Positions 1-11,700 of a DNA stretch of 64,000 nt are shown here, piece after piece. Within the stretch, counting starts at the first letter, position 1, and the number at the start of each line of letters is the position of its first letter. The position numbers and the translations under genes were made by a program. Source of the DNA: Luscinia megarhynchos (taxonomy: Eukaryota > Chordata > Aves > Passeriformes > Turdidae); the NCBI GenBank assembly GCA_034336665.1, contig CM067568.1, positions 39,474,770 to 39,538,769 of the forward strand, written 5' to 3'. Under the pieces are notes generated by a model. The model made no database searches. It was not told where the DNA came from and saw only the letters and a program-made list of their open reading frames with translations.

Positions 1-572
1 GGCTGCTTCATGGTCACGCCCGTGTTTTATCTCTGCTTCCAACAGAACCCTTTGAAAGAGCACAACCTACAACTTGGAGAACTTCTTTGGGAATATTGAT
101 AAGGATGGAAACATAAAGATGCCTGTGGCAGCCTTCTGGAAAGCCATGATGTAGGTGTGCCTCTGAAAGCATGGCCAGAATGTTCTGGTAGGGTACTGCT
201 CTAGGGAAACCTCCTTCTGCAGCACAGCCACCAGCCAGCTTTGCTGGTGACATCATGGTGCTTCTGGGTCACTTCCAACTCAGACTAATCTGTGATTGGT
301 AAGGCTAAAAGGCACAATTCACTCATAGCAAAAGTTAAGCCTAGAATGAGACCAACAGAAATGCCATAACACCCAATAAATACTGTAGATATCATCAATG
401 ATAATGGAACAACTTTAGAATATCACAGACACCAACTGTTTGTATAGGGTACACAGAATCTTGATAGATTCTTATGCTACAGGAAGTACAATGGAGTTAG
501 TTGTCTTCCTGCCAAAACCACTGTGGGATCAGTAACAATGGTCAGCCAGACATTAAGTTCTTTTACAAAACC
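1..572. other. Unique sequence, no gene recognised
   Basis: Short open frames occur on both strands but none has a recognisable domain, and none is flanked by convincing splice signals in a consistent frame. The first 250 bases are slightly richer in coding-like triplets (for example NLENFFGNIDKDGN in one plus frame) but a stop follows within about 20 residues. A decayed retropseudogene or an exon fragment is possible, but I cannot name one. Confidence 0.4.
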
Positions 573-642
573 AATAATAATAATAATAGTAATAATAATA
601 GTAATAATAATAGTAATAATAATAGTAATAGTAATAATAGTA

Positions 643-689
<47 letters not shown>
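573..689. repeat. Interrupted (AAT)n trinucleotide microsatellite
   Basis: About 117 bases of AAT units are interrupted many times by AGT units in the first two thirds, followed by an uninterrupted AAT run of roughly 40 bases at the right end. The repeat is open in both directions, giving poly-Asn with Ser on the plus strand and poly-Tyr on the minus strand. Those frames follow from the repeat and are not evidence of a gene. The pure right end suggests recent slippage growth on that side, with older substituted units on the left. Confidence 0.97.
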
Positions 690-690
<1 letters not shown>

Positions 691-3600
691 GCTTAAATTG
701 CCTTCCCACCACCGCTTCTGGACTTTTTCTGTCTCTCTTCTTCCATGCACCAGGCTATCTACTCACCTGTTAAAAGGCAGCCAGGCCCCATTCTCTACGG
801 AGAATTTTTCTGCTTAAAATTAGCCAGGTTTCCTAGCAGTTCTCTTACCAACAAAGCATCCCACTGAACTGAGTCCAAATTGGTGAACTAGTGCACAATC
901 TAGACTGAAATTAGACAGTAGTTGTGGATTACAGGTGAATGACTCCTGGTTTGTCTTTCTTTATTTAATTTGGCTTGACACCAAATAAACATAACCTTGT
1001 ACATCTTAGGATGTGAAGGGACACATGCCTTTGGCCAGTTCATTACTTACACAAGTAAAAGGTAAACAAAAAACATCTTGTATGCTTAGAAGATCTGTTG
1101 AATCAAACTACAAGTCTTATTTTCTGATTTGATAAACTTGCCATGAGAATCCTGCAGGAATCTCAGAGCTGAATGGCATTTTCATTCATCCTAAACATAA
1201 GATGAGAAGCATCAGCTCATCACTATCCCCCCTGCAGCCAGAGTAAGATTTGCAAAGACAGCATATCTGTGCTGTCAAAACTTTGCCTCCATCCTCAGGG
1301 ACTCTTGGTTTTTTTCCTTCTCTCTGATTCCTCTTCTTAGGAGACCTACTTTTCCCTGGAAACCCGCCTTCAAACTACAGAACTTTTCATTCTCTTGAAA
1401 CTGCCTCTTCCTTAGTGCCTGTAGCAATCATGTCCAAGTTCTGAGAGCATGAGCATTCAGCAGCAAACTCCTAAGAGGTTGTCAGTTGCTGCAGGCTAAA
1501 CTGCTTGTCATTGGACCCCCCCTAGATTTTCAGTCAGTTCTGACATGTGACTCATCAGCTGAAAGCCCTGTTAATCATGCCCAAATATTCCCATTCCTCG
1601 TCACATACTAATGGGTTTAACTATGTGCTATAGCCTAGTTTTAAAGATAGAAGCAGTGGGTCAGTTTTGCTCTTAGCCTCCTAATGTTTTCAAAGAGAAG
1701 GAAATTAATTTGTTGAATTCCTTCACATATAGTGATGCCATACTAAAACCATCCATGCTCAGATGCTAGATGTGCTTTAGCCTGGTTAGTCTTGAATCAG
1801 AGGTTGCATGGATTCCCAAGCACTTCAGGCACAACTTACAAAACTTACAGTGGTTAAGCAGTAAGCAGATAAAACTGTTGAAAACCAGTGGCCAGAAAAG
1901 ACTTCATCTAGTGTCATTAATGTGGTAGAGTTGATATGGGGGAAAAAATAGAAAGAGATAAATACCCCTTATCTAGCATCTTGATGCATTTTAGCACTGT
2001 GACATGTATGAAATGGTAATATTCACCTTGCAGACAAGAGTGAGAAGAGTTGTGACCTTTGCTGTCCTTACTGTTCCTACCTCAGGCTGTTTCCTCAAGA
2101 TCCTCTCAGCAGCTTTAAGATACCTGACAGAGAAGGTTTTAGTTTACTAGATTAATACTGGTTCACTTCTTTTCAATCAGCCACTTAAAAGACCAGGAGC
2201 CAGCACGGAAGCCTATGGAAGGGGAAATTGAGGATGAAGAGAATGAAGAGACATAAAAATGAAGCAAGGAAGCAGGTCAGACAATGCAAGATTGTATGAG
2301 AACAACTGAAAGAAAGCTTAGAGTGGCTCTGTGCTTGGGGAGGCCCAACACTGGGGAGCTCTGATGGCCTAAGTTATTGAATGTAAAAATGAAGCTGATG
2401 TTCCATTACACAGCAGGTTCCTATACAGTTTGTTCTTCTTCCATTATGGAAGGATTAGTTGTTTGAACCTGGTTACCAATCTGTCTTGCTCTGTATGTGA
2501 CAGTGATGAACTTATGCACAAAGATGAAGGCAAAAAGTGGGAATTGGGAAACTAAGACTCTCATATATTGTTCTTATCTTCTTTTGAAGTAAAGCATGTG
2601 GACAAACACTGAGGTAAGGGCCAGGCAATCATCCCCTGCCTCCTTAGCAGACCTGACACAGAGACCTTTGCAAGAGAAATAAAAATAAATTCATGAGAAA
2701 CTACAGCTCATGTTGCTTAAAAACTTATGGGTGATAGAAATTTTCTTTAATATCTTCATGGGAAAAATCTGTTAGAAAAGATGGAAGACATAATAGATTT
2801 TAAATTACTTAGATACTATACTTTTTTTAAACCCAACAGTAAAAAATACATTTTATCATTCTTAAGATGAAATTAAAGCCTTGCATATATTAATATTTGT
2901 TAAAAAATAGAATATAGAAAATGTTAATATGTACAGGAAGTACATTTTGCCATATGACCAACTGCCAACAAAGACTTTACAAGAAAAATCTTGAAGAACT
3001 GGGAAATGTTGGCTCTTTGGGAGGAATAGCTTTTGGTGGAAAGGAAAGAAGCTAGTTGCAATATAATAAGTGTCTCTTTCCCAACAGAATTGGGAAAAAA
3101 ATTGTAGAAAAAAATCTTTGAAATATCTTGAAACCTTTGATAGAGTTCAGGGGGCACCAGTGCCCAGTCAAGATGGTAAATATGCCTGTTGGCATGATAG
3201 CACTGGCAATGTCTGCTCAGTAGTCACCTTTAGAAGGCTTTAGCTCAATACCCCAGCAGGTCTGTGTCCTCTGATGCCTGTGACTCTCCCAGAATTGCCT
3301 TGTGATTGCAGTCAGTGCCACCTTCACCTATGGAAGATGTGGGGGTTTGAGATGAAGAATCAGAACAGTATTTGAAATGCTGGCCAGTTTGCACATGCAG
3401 AGGTATAAGACTGTGGGATTTTCTGTTCTTTTCCTAATCATTCCTGAAAAGTCATTAGTGTTTCTTGACTATTGCTAAACACTGAGGTACATTTTCATAG
3501 AAGCTGTTGTGGTTGTGGTTGGTATGGACCCCAGCCAGCAATCAAGCCCCAAGCAGCAACTTACTCACTCCTTCACTACTAGCACAGTCAAGGAGAGAAT

Positions 3601-4124
3601 GGAAAGGTAAAAAGCTAGAAAACTTGTGGGTTGAAATAAAGACAGTATAATATGGAAAAAAAAGCCACACACGTAAGCAAAGCAAAACAAGGAATAGGTT
3701 CACTGCTTCCCATGGCAGGCAGGTGTTTCAGCTGTCTCCAGGAGAGCAGGGCCCCTCACACATGATGGTGACTTGGGAAGTCACCCAGACTATGGAAACA
3801 CCCTCACCCCAAACATCCCTCTCCTCCTGCTTCTCCCCACCTTCTATACTGAGCATGATATCACACAGTGTGGAATATCCCTTTGGTCGGTTTGGATCCC
3901 CTGTCCTGGCTGTGTCTCCCAATATCCCCTGCACTCCCAACTTCCTCACCAGCTTAGCAGTGCAGAAAGCAGAAAAGGCCTTGGCTCAGCGTACGCCCTG
4001 CCCAGCAACAACAAAAACATCCCTCCATTATCAACCCTGTGTTCAGCACAAATCCAAAACACAGCCGCTTGGTACAAAATTAGCTCTCCCCACGGCTAAG
4101 CAGCACAGCAGCGTACCCGAAGGC
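690..4124. other. Unique non-coding stretch
   Basis: No repeat family, RNA gene or exon is recognised here. Several frames of 60-190 codons appear between 2.9 and 4.3 kb, but they overlap each other on opposite strands and show no domain. The longest (plus strand from 3723) runs into the GC-rich block at 4.13 kb, where stop codons are rare by composition. This could be intron or intergenic DNA. Confidence 0.5.
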
Positions 4125-4330
4125 AGGATGGCACCGGAGCTCCCGAGCGGCGGCCCGGCAGGCCCCGCTGGGCCCGGCAGTGCCCGCGCCGGCCGCCAGG
4201 TGTCAGCGCAGCCCGGCCCTGCGGCCCTGCGGCCCGGCGGAGCCCGGTCATGGAGCCGGGAATGGCCTGGGCTGGGAACGAGCTAACATCGTCTGCTTCC
4301 AACCCCCCGGCGCTGACAGGCACACCTTCC
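4125..4330. promoter_or_regulatory. Short CpG-rich block overlapping a CR1 3' end
   Basis: About 200 bases are packed with CCCGGC, GCGGCC and GCCGGC-type motifs and are far richer in CpG than the flanks. The block is shorter than a typical CpG-island promoter and has no visible TATA box or exon next to it. Its right half, from about 4250, can be aligned on the minus strand with the terminal segment of the CR1 described next. So part of the GC enrichment lies inside the retroelement tail rather than in an independent promoter. Confidence 0.55.
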
Positions 4331-4760
4331 ACTAGACCAGGTTGTTTGGAGCTGTATTCAGCCTGGCCTTAAACACTTTCCACGGATGGGCATGCACAAC
4401 TGCTCTGGGCAATCTATTCCAATGTCTCACCACCTTCACAGCAAAGAATTTTTTTGCTAGTGTCTAATCTGAACCTATTCTCTCTCAGTTTGATGTCATT
4501 CCCCTTGTCCCATCACTACATAATCTTACAAAATATCTCTCTTCAGCTTTCCAGTAGGCTCCCTTCAGGTAATGGAAGGCCACAATTGGGTCACCCTAAT
4601 GCCTTCTCTTTTCAAGCTGGGCAGTCACAATTCTTTTAGGCTTTCCTCAAAGGAGAGGTGCTCCATCCCTCTAATTAACTTGGTGGCCTTCGTTTGGACT
4701 TGCTCCAACAGGTCCGTGTCCTTCTTGTGCTGTGGACCCCAGAACTGGATGCAGGTAGGG
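4250..4760 (-). mobile_element. CR1 LINE, 5'-truncated, minus strand
   Basis: Read on the minus strand from about 4760, the translation contains [18 protein letters not shown] followed by [24 protein letters not shown]. This is the C-terminal end of the CR1 ORF2 reverse transcriptase, where the family pattern is QFWxPQxKxDxxLLExVQxxATK with LxHLSYEExLxEL. Downstream come the typical untranslated parts: a spent repeat of the acidic and basic triplets, then a stretch matching GTGGTGAGACATTGGAATAG, CAACCTGGTCTAGTGGAAGG and GGGGGGTTGGAAG. The frame is broken after LKEL by a stop, so this is an inactive fossil. The 3' terminus (lower coordinates) lacks a clean ATTCTATG tail and merges into CpG-rich sequence. 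Truncation at the 5' side is usual for this family. Confidence 0.9.
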
Positions 4761-4764
4761 TCTG

Positions 4765-7700
4765 ACCCAAGTTCTTCCCACAACTCCCTCATTGCTGCTT
4801 TCCTGTGAAGAATAACCCGCAGAAGCATCACTTTAACTGTTGCACAATGTTCCTCCAGCACCCTGCTCCAGGGGCTGGTGCATCAGCAGTGGCTGTGGCA
4901 TGTTTTGTGCTGTTCTCAGGGGGCTGTGGTTGAGGAACCTGACAACTGGTCCCTACTGCTGTGACAACTCTGCCAGTGCTTGTTGGCCCACATGGGTGAT
5001 GTCTCACTGCTGCCAGACAGTCTTAGTATCTCTTGGACTCACTGAAGTTACTGCAGCTGATCCACAGACCTGAGTGTAGATACTCTGCATTTCTGGGGCT
5101 GTTGCTTAAAACAGGCCTTGTCCTAGGATGCTCTTCAGTGGCTCCAAGTCTGTTGACCAAATGTTCACCATTCCCTGGCTGTGCCATTGAAAAATATCTG
5201 TGCCTCTCTCTCCCCCTCAGTCCCAATAAATCCTTTTTTGAATCTTTTTTTTCAGCCTAAGAGGCATAAAATGAAATATCAACATATGCAGACTCAAAAT
5301 TAAGGCCAGAGAGTTGTGAACATCTAATGATTTTATATTTACACCAAAAAAGGAGGGTTTTTTGCATGACACACAATTATTGTTACATAACAGAAAACAA
5401 GATTTGCAGCATCCCAGATTTTCCTTTGAAATGAGCCTCCTGGCTTATCAGCAGGCAGATGATCTATGGTCAGTTAAGCTGGATCAGGAGCGATAACTTT
5501 CTCATGTGTTTCCAGAGTGGAAAACAAGGAAGAGGGAACAATGGGATCTCAGGGTACCTGATGACAGAGAGTGAAGGTCCTGCTTCACTGTCCTTACAGG
5601 ACTGTGTGTTGTACAGGAAAAGGTGCACTTTGGAGTAGAGGAGTAGTACATACATTCTGTTCACTATCTTTGGTGTTTTCATCCCAGTGTCTTGGGCTTG
5701 CATATGTTACACATGATCTTTATCTTATGCAAAGTGCTGTTGTGTATTAGTCACGCATTACTATTCCACTTAGGTTTGCACAGAATCAGATGCCCAGCTA
5801 AACTGATTTGTTCAATTATCGCACTTAAGTTTCTAGATTAGCTACAGCCATCAAAAATCTTCTGTAAGAAAACAACATAATCAAATAGAGATGGGAACTG
5901 GCCTGCGGCAGGTGTCACTTTTACTTGAGTGTCCACTTAAATGCCAGAGCAACAGTGTGGCAGCTAGATTGTACCTTTATACCAGGACAAACCTGCAGGG
6001 AGATTGGACGGTTTCTTTCAGCTGAAGAGTTTGAGACCACATTTTCATTCCAGAAGGGCCTGATAAATAAAAATTACCTATTGTGCTGAATGCAAAATCA
6101 AAAGAGACTGAATCTCTGGGAAGGAACTAGATTCAACCTTTTGTCCTACTATGTGGCCTGATACAACTAAAATTGAGAGTGAAGATTTTGGTCGCATGCA
6201 AGCAGTGTGGTAGAGGGGTGTATTTGCAGTTCGTATTGTGCAGATCTCTGAGCATTCTCAGATCAAGAAAGCTCTTCTAAGCTTGGTTGCAGCATTTGTC
6301 CCCTTGCTGGGAATTCACAGATAAACTCTGGTGAGACACTGAGCAGGGGCGGTCGGGGAGTAGAACATGAATTGCTCTGCTGATCCTGCACCTGTGAAAT
6401 GGCGCAGAAGGAAATGGTTTGGCCAGCATAAATTAAGGCAGCTCTGAGACTCATCTAACATACCTCAGGAATTCAGCCTGCCAGCACAAAATTAGACAGT
6501 GTAAAAAGCTGGCTAAACACTACATATCTTCCATAGCTTCTGAGAGTGACACAGCCAAGTGACATTGTCAGAGCTCTTCAATATTAGAAAGAAAATAACA
6601 CTGTTTAAGTAATATGTTTTGAAAACACAACATGCACACCAGGGTATTTAATGTTTTAGCTAGTTTAGATGAATCTTTGGATGTTTTGCAAGGAAAATAA
6701 TCTTTTTGTAATGAATCCCATCCAGCAGAAAGAGATCCAATTCCGACTAATTTCCTAGGCACCACCACAACACTTAGAACAACATTATAAAGACATCACT
6801 AATTAGAATATTTGGAAATCTTAGAGTACGTATAAAGACTAATCTTTTATGACAAACTATCTCAGCTTGTTCACAGTGAAGACCTTTGATCTGTCTAGTT
6901 GAACTGGCCTACAGGCTTTTAGTTGCAAAGGAGAAATCTCACAGGCTGCCAAAGCGGGTACACTGATCCTGGTCTTCCCCTTTTAAAATTAGATCAATAG
7001 TTCTTTGTTCCAGTAGCGTCCCATCCATATAAGGAGTGCTCAGTGGGTATCAGTGGACATGCGCCCTATGCAAAAGGGTGCCTTGCAGCCATGCACGAAA
7101 CCAAGCGTCATGGGACTGGGAGCATGCCAAGTACGAGGTACTGGTCAGTGCAACTAAGATGCTTCAGGCTCCTCACCTGAATCTGTGACAGCAAAGTTAC
7201 AGAATCTGAAGAGATGATGGAGTAAAAATTTGCAAGGACAAAATTTAATTTTTTCAGCATGAAGCAGCAGATTCGAGTTAATTGACTGGTGCTAATGGTT
7301 TTTACAAGGCATTGGTAAAGGTCAAGATCATAATAGACATTTCATCTCCTGAAGATTTATGTTATAGTTGTTCATCTTAAGTGGATGAGTCCTTATCTGT
7401 CAACAATACTGAAGCTCTTGCATAGTTTCTTAATCCAGAGAGCCCAACCAAAAAAGATTTCATTCTGAATTTGGTCCAACAGAAAATTCAATCAAACCAT
7501 AGCTTATTTTTTGCTACCCTCTTTCTTGTAGGCTGCTGAGATGGTAGCCAGATACATGCTACAGACCTGACAGATTGCTCTGGTAGCCCTCTCTCTTCCA
7601 GACATTTCATGAAGACCTTAGTTACCTCACTGACATGCAATTAGCTGTGCAGCTCTCAAGGGACAAATATGCTGGCTTTCACAGCCTTATGGGAAGGTAT

Positions 7701-7948
7701 CTTATGGTACCTGATCACCTTACAGGAGGACAAGAAAATAATGTTCTGCCATGTAACCTTATTCACTTGATCTCCCTTTTGGGAAACCAAGCATGTGCAT
7801 TCCATGGTGGTCTGTATTTCTGTCTGGGGTCGCAGGATATAGTGGCCATATAATGGAGAAAATCTTCGGGATCTGATCCTCCGTAAGGAGCTGAGCCTGG
7901 ATCTAATCATGATCTTCCCCTGCAAGAGAAGATCACGCCATTCCCACC
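4765..7948. other. Unique non-coding stretch
   Basis: No exon or repeat was recognised. Frames of up to 78 codons occur on both strands without domains. The part around 7230-7400 is AT-rich and contains TTAATTGACTGG-like homeodomain-type words, but nothing decisive. The right end runs into the CpG island at 7.95 kb, so the final few hundred bases could be promoter-proximal. Confidence 0.45.
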
Positions 7949-8218
7949 GTGGTCTTTGGCAGCGGTTCTCCGCAGCCCATGTTTCCGTGGCCCTGCAGCG
8001 GAGGCACTGCGCGGGGCGCGGCTCAGCAGCGAGCGCCGCTCGAGCCGAGGGCGCTGCGGAGCGCTCAGCGCCGCGACCGGCCCTGCCCGAGTCACCGCCG
8101 GGGCACGGACGTGTCCATGCACAGGCTCCCGCGGGCAAGTCTCCACGCCTTAGCACAGCAGGAAACCTGCTTCTCCACCCTAGAGCTGCACCTTGGCCTG
8201 CTTTTCCCCCCTCCCCAG

Positions 8219-8232
8219 CGAGCAGAGGGCGC
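8219..8232 (+). promoter_or_regulatory. CTCF-like core motif
   Basis: The bases CGAGCAGAGGGCGC agree with the vertebrate CTCF core CCASYAGRKGGCRC at 13 of 14 positions; only the second base differs. The site lies inside the CpG island. The match is seen in the sequence; occupancy and insulator function are inference. Confidence 0.55.
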
Positions 8233-8498
8233 TCCGCCATCAGAAGTGGGACCTCGGCACATTCCTGGGATGTAGCTAAACCACACGCACACATGCACAC
8301 CCTAGGAGACAAAAAACCCGAGCTCAGAACTGCGAGCTGGGAAGAGGGTGGTTGAAAGCGTCGGAAAGGCAGGGCAGAGTGCGGGGCTGCCAAGGGCAGC
8401 CTGTGCCCGCTGCCGGTGCCCGCACCGCCCAGAGGGATGTGCCAGCTCCCAGCCCATTGTGCGGCGCAGCGGAGCAGCCACAATGCCAGCTACTCTCT

Positions 8499-8525
8499 GG
8501 GGGATGGGGGGTGGGAGCTGGGGGG
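8499..8525 (+). other. G-quadruplex motif
   Basis: Four G-runs of 5, 6, 3 and 6 bases are separated by loops of 1-4 bases on the plus strand, which satisfies the usual G3+N1-7 rule. The motif lies at the right shoulder of the CpG island, a common location for such structures near promoters. Confidence 0.7.
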
Positions 8526-8616
8526 TGGAGACAGACACAGGCGGAGTCAGGGCTCAAATTCTTGAACCTTTCACATCCTTTCTGTAATTTGAAACATACT
8601 TGTTCCCATGCCAGAA

Positions 8617-8746
8617 ACTTTTTTTTCTTTTCTTTTTTTTTCTTTTTTTTTAATTCCTTCCTTGAGGCGGTGGAAATACATTCAGAGACAAAAAAAAGAG
8701 AGAGAGAAAGAAAGTAAGAAAAGAAACGAAGGGAAAAAGCAAGCCC
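8617..8746. repeat. Poly-pyrimidine tract followed by poly-purine tract
   Basis: From about 8617 to 8651 the plus strand is almost only T with single C interruptions. From about 8690 to 8746 it is almost only A and G, including AAAAAAAAGAGAGAGAGAAAG. The two tracts are imperfect inverted complements separated by about 40 bases, so they could pair as a hairpin or form triplex DNA. They may also be tails of lost retroelements, but no element body is visible. Confidence 0.8.
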
Positions 8747-8769
8747 ACTACTTATCCGAGGCTCCAAAA

Positions 8770-11700
8770 CAAAACAGAGAAACGTGAGAGCACGGCCCTC
8801 CCCAAGCACAACTGCTCGCGGGCTCAGATTTCCTTTCGGAGGGGTCATGGCTGCTGCAGTCACGGGTTTGGAACGCAGCTGGTCCTGCCTGCAATAAGGA
8901 GAAAAAATCCCTGCCCTTCTGCAAAAGGCATTTGCCTCCTTTCGCTTCACAAGCTCATTGTGCTCAGACGAAAGGAAGCCATTTGCAAAACGCTTGGGGC
9001 ACTGTATCCACATCATCTTCAGTGGGTCATTCTCCTTCATCACTCTCAGCCCCTTCCATCCACCCTCCCAGCTGGTCTGGGAGGGAAGGGACATATGCAT
9101 GTCCCTCTCGTGTGCACTTCAAGTCACATACCTATAAGCACGTCCATTTATCTCAGACAGCTCCTATGATTGGTGTGGGGTGTACACATATGAGAGAGGA
9201 AAACTGGCTAAGGTACTGTCTGAAACATTTCGCATGTCCCTAATCTCCCAAAAGGCACAAAGCAACATGGAGTAGCACAGAGAACTCTCTTGCATCAGCC
9301 AGGCCATACTGCCCACTCCCTTCCCCCTGGGTAAACCACAGCCGGTGATTGTGCTGCTGCAGCGGGTATTTTTGTTTGCTTTGTGTAAGGAAGTAACAAT
9401 TACCAATGACAATAAATGCCTCCCCGAGTCAGAAGTAACCTGAAGCTCCTGAGTTGCATACATGCCGTTGCAGTGCAGCTGCCTTGCCAGTGCTGCTAAA
9501 CTGACAGGAGCACCTACCCTCTTTCCTCCACTCAGGGAGTCACACCCTGGTCTTTCAAACCAGAAAAACAAGGATGAGGAGAGAAGCTTTCATGTTTCAC
9601 TGCCATTATCATAGGTCATAACTGTGTTAATGTACTATCATGCTGTTTACATGGGAATGTATCTGGATGGGTGTGAACAACCCTTAAGAAGGCATGAGAT
9701 TTTCCAGGAGAGACTCAAGTGGGCACATGTACATCACCTGAAGCAGTTGGATGAGTGCCTCACCAGCAGTCACCTCTGTACATGGGGTAGAAGCCATCCA
9801 GAGGGAAGGGCAGCCCATGTGCACATGGATACAGTCCTTACATGCTGTACTATTTTGTCTGCAGAGCTGGGGCCAGTTGGAGAATTTGGAGAGTATATAT
9901 GTTTCCTCAGGTGAATAGCTAGAGAAGAGGGTATGGTACTCTCTAGAAGACAGAGATGGGGCAGATACATTTATTTCTTTTATTGGAAGGGTCATATAGA
10001 TCATGTGGATCACACATACAGTGTGATATTTCAGGGTTTCCTCATAGCCTTTCAGCCATGTGCCCCAGGTAGGACAGCAATTAGGTTATGCCCACTGGGG
10101 AACTCCTCTCCTTAATCCAGATCCTGGATTAAGACAAGACAATGCACTGATTCTTTGCAGATGAGCAGGAAACACCATGAAGCCCCTGTGTGCCTTAATA
10201 CTTCACATTACACAGCAAATGCTGCTCTGGCTGCCTGAAACATTGCAGCATTTGGGCTCTCTCTCTCTGAGAAGATAAAGCATCCTCATAGCTTAGCTGT
10301 GTTTATCCTGAAACCCTCAAGACAGTCTTTGTCTCTGAGCTGGTCATTTGGAGCTCACAGCTTCCTCTGAATGTTACCCTCACATGGAAGCCATCCTGCT
10401 CAGGGTATCCCTCCCCCCACTCTGTGACTATCCTTTGCTCTCAGCCTGGATTCCAGCCTTTCAGCCTATACAACTGTAGCATAGTGTTTTGGTAATCACA
10501 TTTTTATCGCTTTGCAAATAAGCCTTGGCTACAAACACAAATGCTCTGCTGATTTTTTCTTAGGCATCATGGATACTAAAGGGTTATTAGTGCTCTATTC
10601 AAGCCTATGTTGGCAGTCCCCACCCTTCTCTAGATTGTTATGCAAGCCCAGTTGGAGTTGCTATTAAATATGAGACAAGACCTCAGTTAAATATGTATTA
10701 AGTTACAGATTTCTAGGGTGTTACCAACTTTCTAGAGATACCACATGTGACTCACTGAACTAGATGACAGACTATGAAATAAGTTATTTCATCTGGTCAT
10801 ATTTATCAGAGCAGGTTTGTCCTGCCTTTTTTTACAGGGATCACTGTCTCATGAGTAGCAAGCAGGAAAAATGAAATCTGTTCTTACAGGTATTGCTTTC
10901 TGCAGTTCATTTCTACTGTATTCCAGTCCCACATACCTGATCATACCCTGATTAGGTGAAATGAAACAATTCAGTCCCCTCTGATGCAAAGATTTTGGAG
11001 GACGACACTTCAATTTCTTTGGATCATTGTTCAATGGACAAATTCTGTAGATGGGACTCCTATCCTAATCCAAATGGTGTGTTAAATTATGAAGAAAAAT
11101 CAGCACTTGTAATTTTTCTAGAAAATAAAATGTCCTGGAGCATGGCTTTCCTCCCTGTTTGCTTCCCTGTACCCATCACAAGCCCCAGGCACCATCTGTG
11201 AACCTCTGCCAGAGCTCCTGACCTAAAACAAACAGCATGCCAAAGGGAAAGTGGGCTGGAGCCTTGTCTGCAGCTTGTCACTGTTGGGGAGCTGGGCACC
11301 TCTAAAGGGATAGTAAGTCCTTCAAAAAGGTAGCTGAAAATTCTCCTTACATAGGGAAATACCTAGATGCTAGTTAAGAGAAGTGTCTTACCCATCTGGC
11401 CATACTGCAGAAACAGGTGGCATTTAGGCCACAATCCAAGAGCTCCTTAGCTGTTCAAAGTGGGGACCTCCATATCCTCAAGAGTGAAGCCAAGTAAGAG
11501 AAGCTCTTGTCTTCCTTTGTCCCTGTATCAGATCCTAGTCTTAGGGCATGTGGCTGGGATAGACATGCCAATAGCTGCAGGCAGGAGAAACCTTCTGTTT
11601 TATAAATACCAGCTTCCACACAACTGCCTTTTACATACTAGGCTGGTTTTTCATTGGTGAAGTGAGTTTGAAGAAGGGAATAGGACAGTAAGAAAATGCA

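Larger units (their letters stand above)
7949..8560. promoter_or_regulatory. CpG island, candidate promoter
   Basis: GC content and CpG frequency rise sharply, with dense GCGC, CGCCG and GAGCGCT words between 7965 and 8130, continuing more weakly to about 8560. Vertebrate CpG islands of this size usually mark promoters, but no TATA box, first-exon coding sequence or consistent splice donor tells the direction. Long frames on both strands (up to 275 codons on the minus strand) cross the island. They are expected where stop codons are rare and they carry no domain, so I do not call a protein. The island also holds a CTCF-like motif at 8219 and a G-quadruplex motif at 8499. Confidence 0.65.

Noticed and set aside
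1..250. EF-hand-like word in a plus-strand frame (NIDKDGNI)
   Set aside because: The frame stops after a few residues and the rest of the EF-hand loop does not fit.
501..773. Poly-Asn and poly-Tyr proteins
   Set aside because: Both are translations of the AAT microsatellite in opposite directions.
7656..9100. Minus-strand frames of 275 and 258 codons and plus-strand frames up to 148 codons
   Set aside because: They cross the 8-kb CpG island and the poly-purine tract, contain low-complexity runs such as poly-Lys, and show no domain or splice context.
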